Assembly: GCF_947498095.1 (NCBI RefSeq)
Contig: NZ_CANMJE010000017.1
Location: forward strand, 1-52,464
Length of the DNA stretch: 52,464 bases
Direction: 5' to 3'
Source of the DNA: an uncultured Shimia sp.
Lineage (GTDB): Bacteria > Pseudomonadota > Alphaproteobacteria > Rhodobacterales > Rhodobacteraceae
Both the position numbers and the translations under genes were made by a program. Shown here piece after piece: positions 52,448-52,464 of this stretch. Below the pieces are notes generated by a model. It ran no database searches, had not been told where the DNA came from, and worked only from the letters and a program-made list of their open reading frames with translations. Position 1 is the first letter of the stretch. Each line of letters begins with the position of its first letter.

Positions 52448-52464
52448 ATGAAGTACCGGACGCG
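52448..52464 (+). CDS. possible start of a further gene, cut by the window end
   Basis: ATG at 52448 with GGAAAGATGGAG upstream, reading MKYRT, a beginning typical of aldo/keto reductases. Only five full codons are visible, so this is a guess. Confidence 0.25.

Overview
The window looks like accessory DNA of a marine alphaproteobacterium of the Rhodobacterales (Roseobacter group). That is an inference from gene content: three polyamine-type ABC importers with their usual neighbours, a TonB/ExbB/ExbD set, a Rhodobacterales-type IS6-family element, and fragments of a serine recombinase and an ArdC-like antirestriction gene, both typical of plasmids or islands. I see no rRNA, tRNA or CRISPR array. 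Seven copies of one ~818-bp IS6-family element, all on the + strand, cut the window into cassettes. Several genes are truncated exactly at an element edge.

Layout. (1) 1-7715: an amino-acid-synthesis family gene, a divergent LuxR-type regulator, then an operon of importer ATPase, Tat-exported binding protein, two permeases and two short-chain dehydrogenases. (2) 7716-10158: IS copies 1 and 2 flanking a serine recombinase stump and a CAGGGAATT repeat array. (3) 10159-24570: a large catabolic/glycosylation cassette between IS copies 2 and 3. Leftward it carries a GntR regulator, a family-1 glycosyltransferase and an NTF2-like protein. Rightward it carries a second importer, a second glycosyltransferase, two cupins, an AmgK-like sugar kinase, an aldehyde dehydrogenase, a GlmU-N-like uridylyltransferase, a PuuB-like FAD oxidase and a third cupin. 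(4) 25389-30930: a TonB energy-transduction operon, a frameshifted acetyltransferase and an amidohydrolase stump. (5) 31749-41082: a TetR regulon (metallo-beta-lactamase-fold hydrolase, outer-membrane channel, small secreted protein) and a tightly coupled MacB/ZnuA-like transport operon ending in a porin. (6) 41896-42731: a fasciclin-domain gene between IS copies 5 and 6. (7) 43550-50012: a LuxR regulator, a third polyamine-type importer and a NylB-like amide hydrolase, between IS copies 6 and 7. (8) 50830-end: an ArsR stump, an old-yellow-enzyme family reductase and perhaps the start of another gene.

The best candidate for an undescribed system is cassette 3. A kinase and a uridylyltransferase could build a UDP-amino sugar, two glycosyltransferases could attach it to a small molecule, and the importer, FAD oxidase and aldehyde dehydrogenase match the oxidative half of the Puu (gamma-glutamyl putrescine) route without PuuA or PuuD. 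I propose, as inference only, that a sugar replaces glutamate as the protecting group in an amine-catabolic pathway. Other strong signals are a three-site TetR operator family (CCATAG-N6-CTATGG), an 11-codon mini-gene bridging two operon genes by 4-base overlaps at both ends, and a graded decay series of IS copies in which only copy 1 keeps its start codon, full length and catalytic triad.
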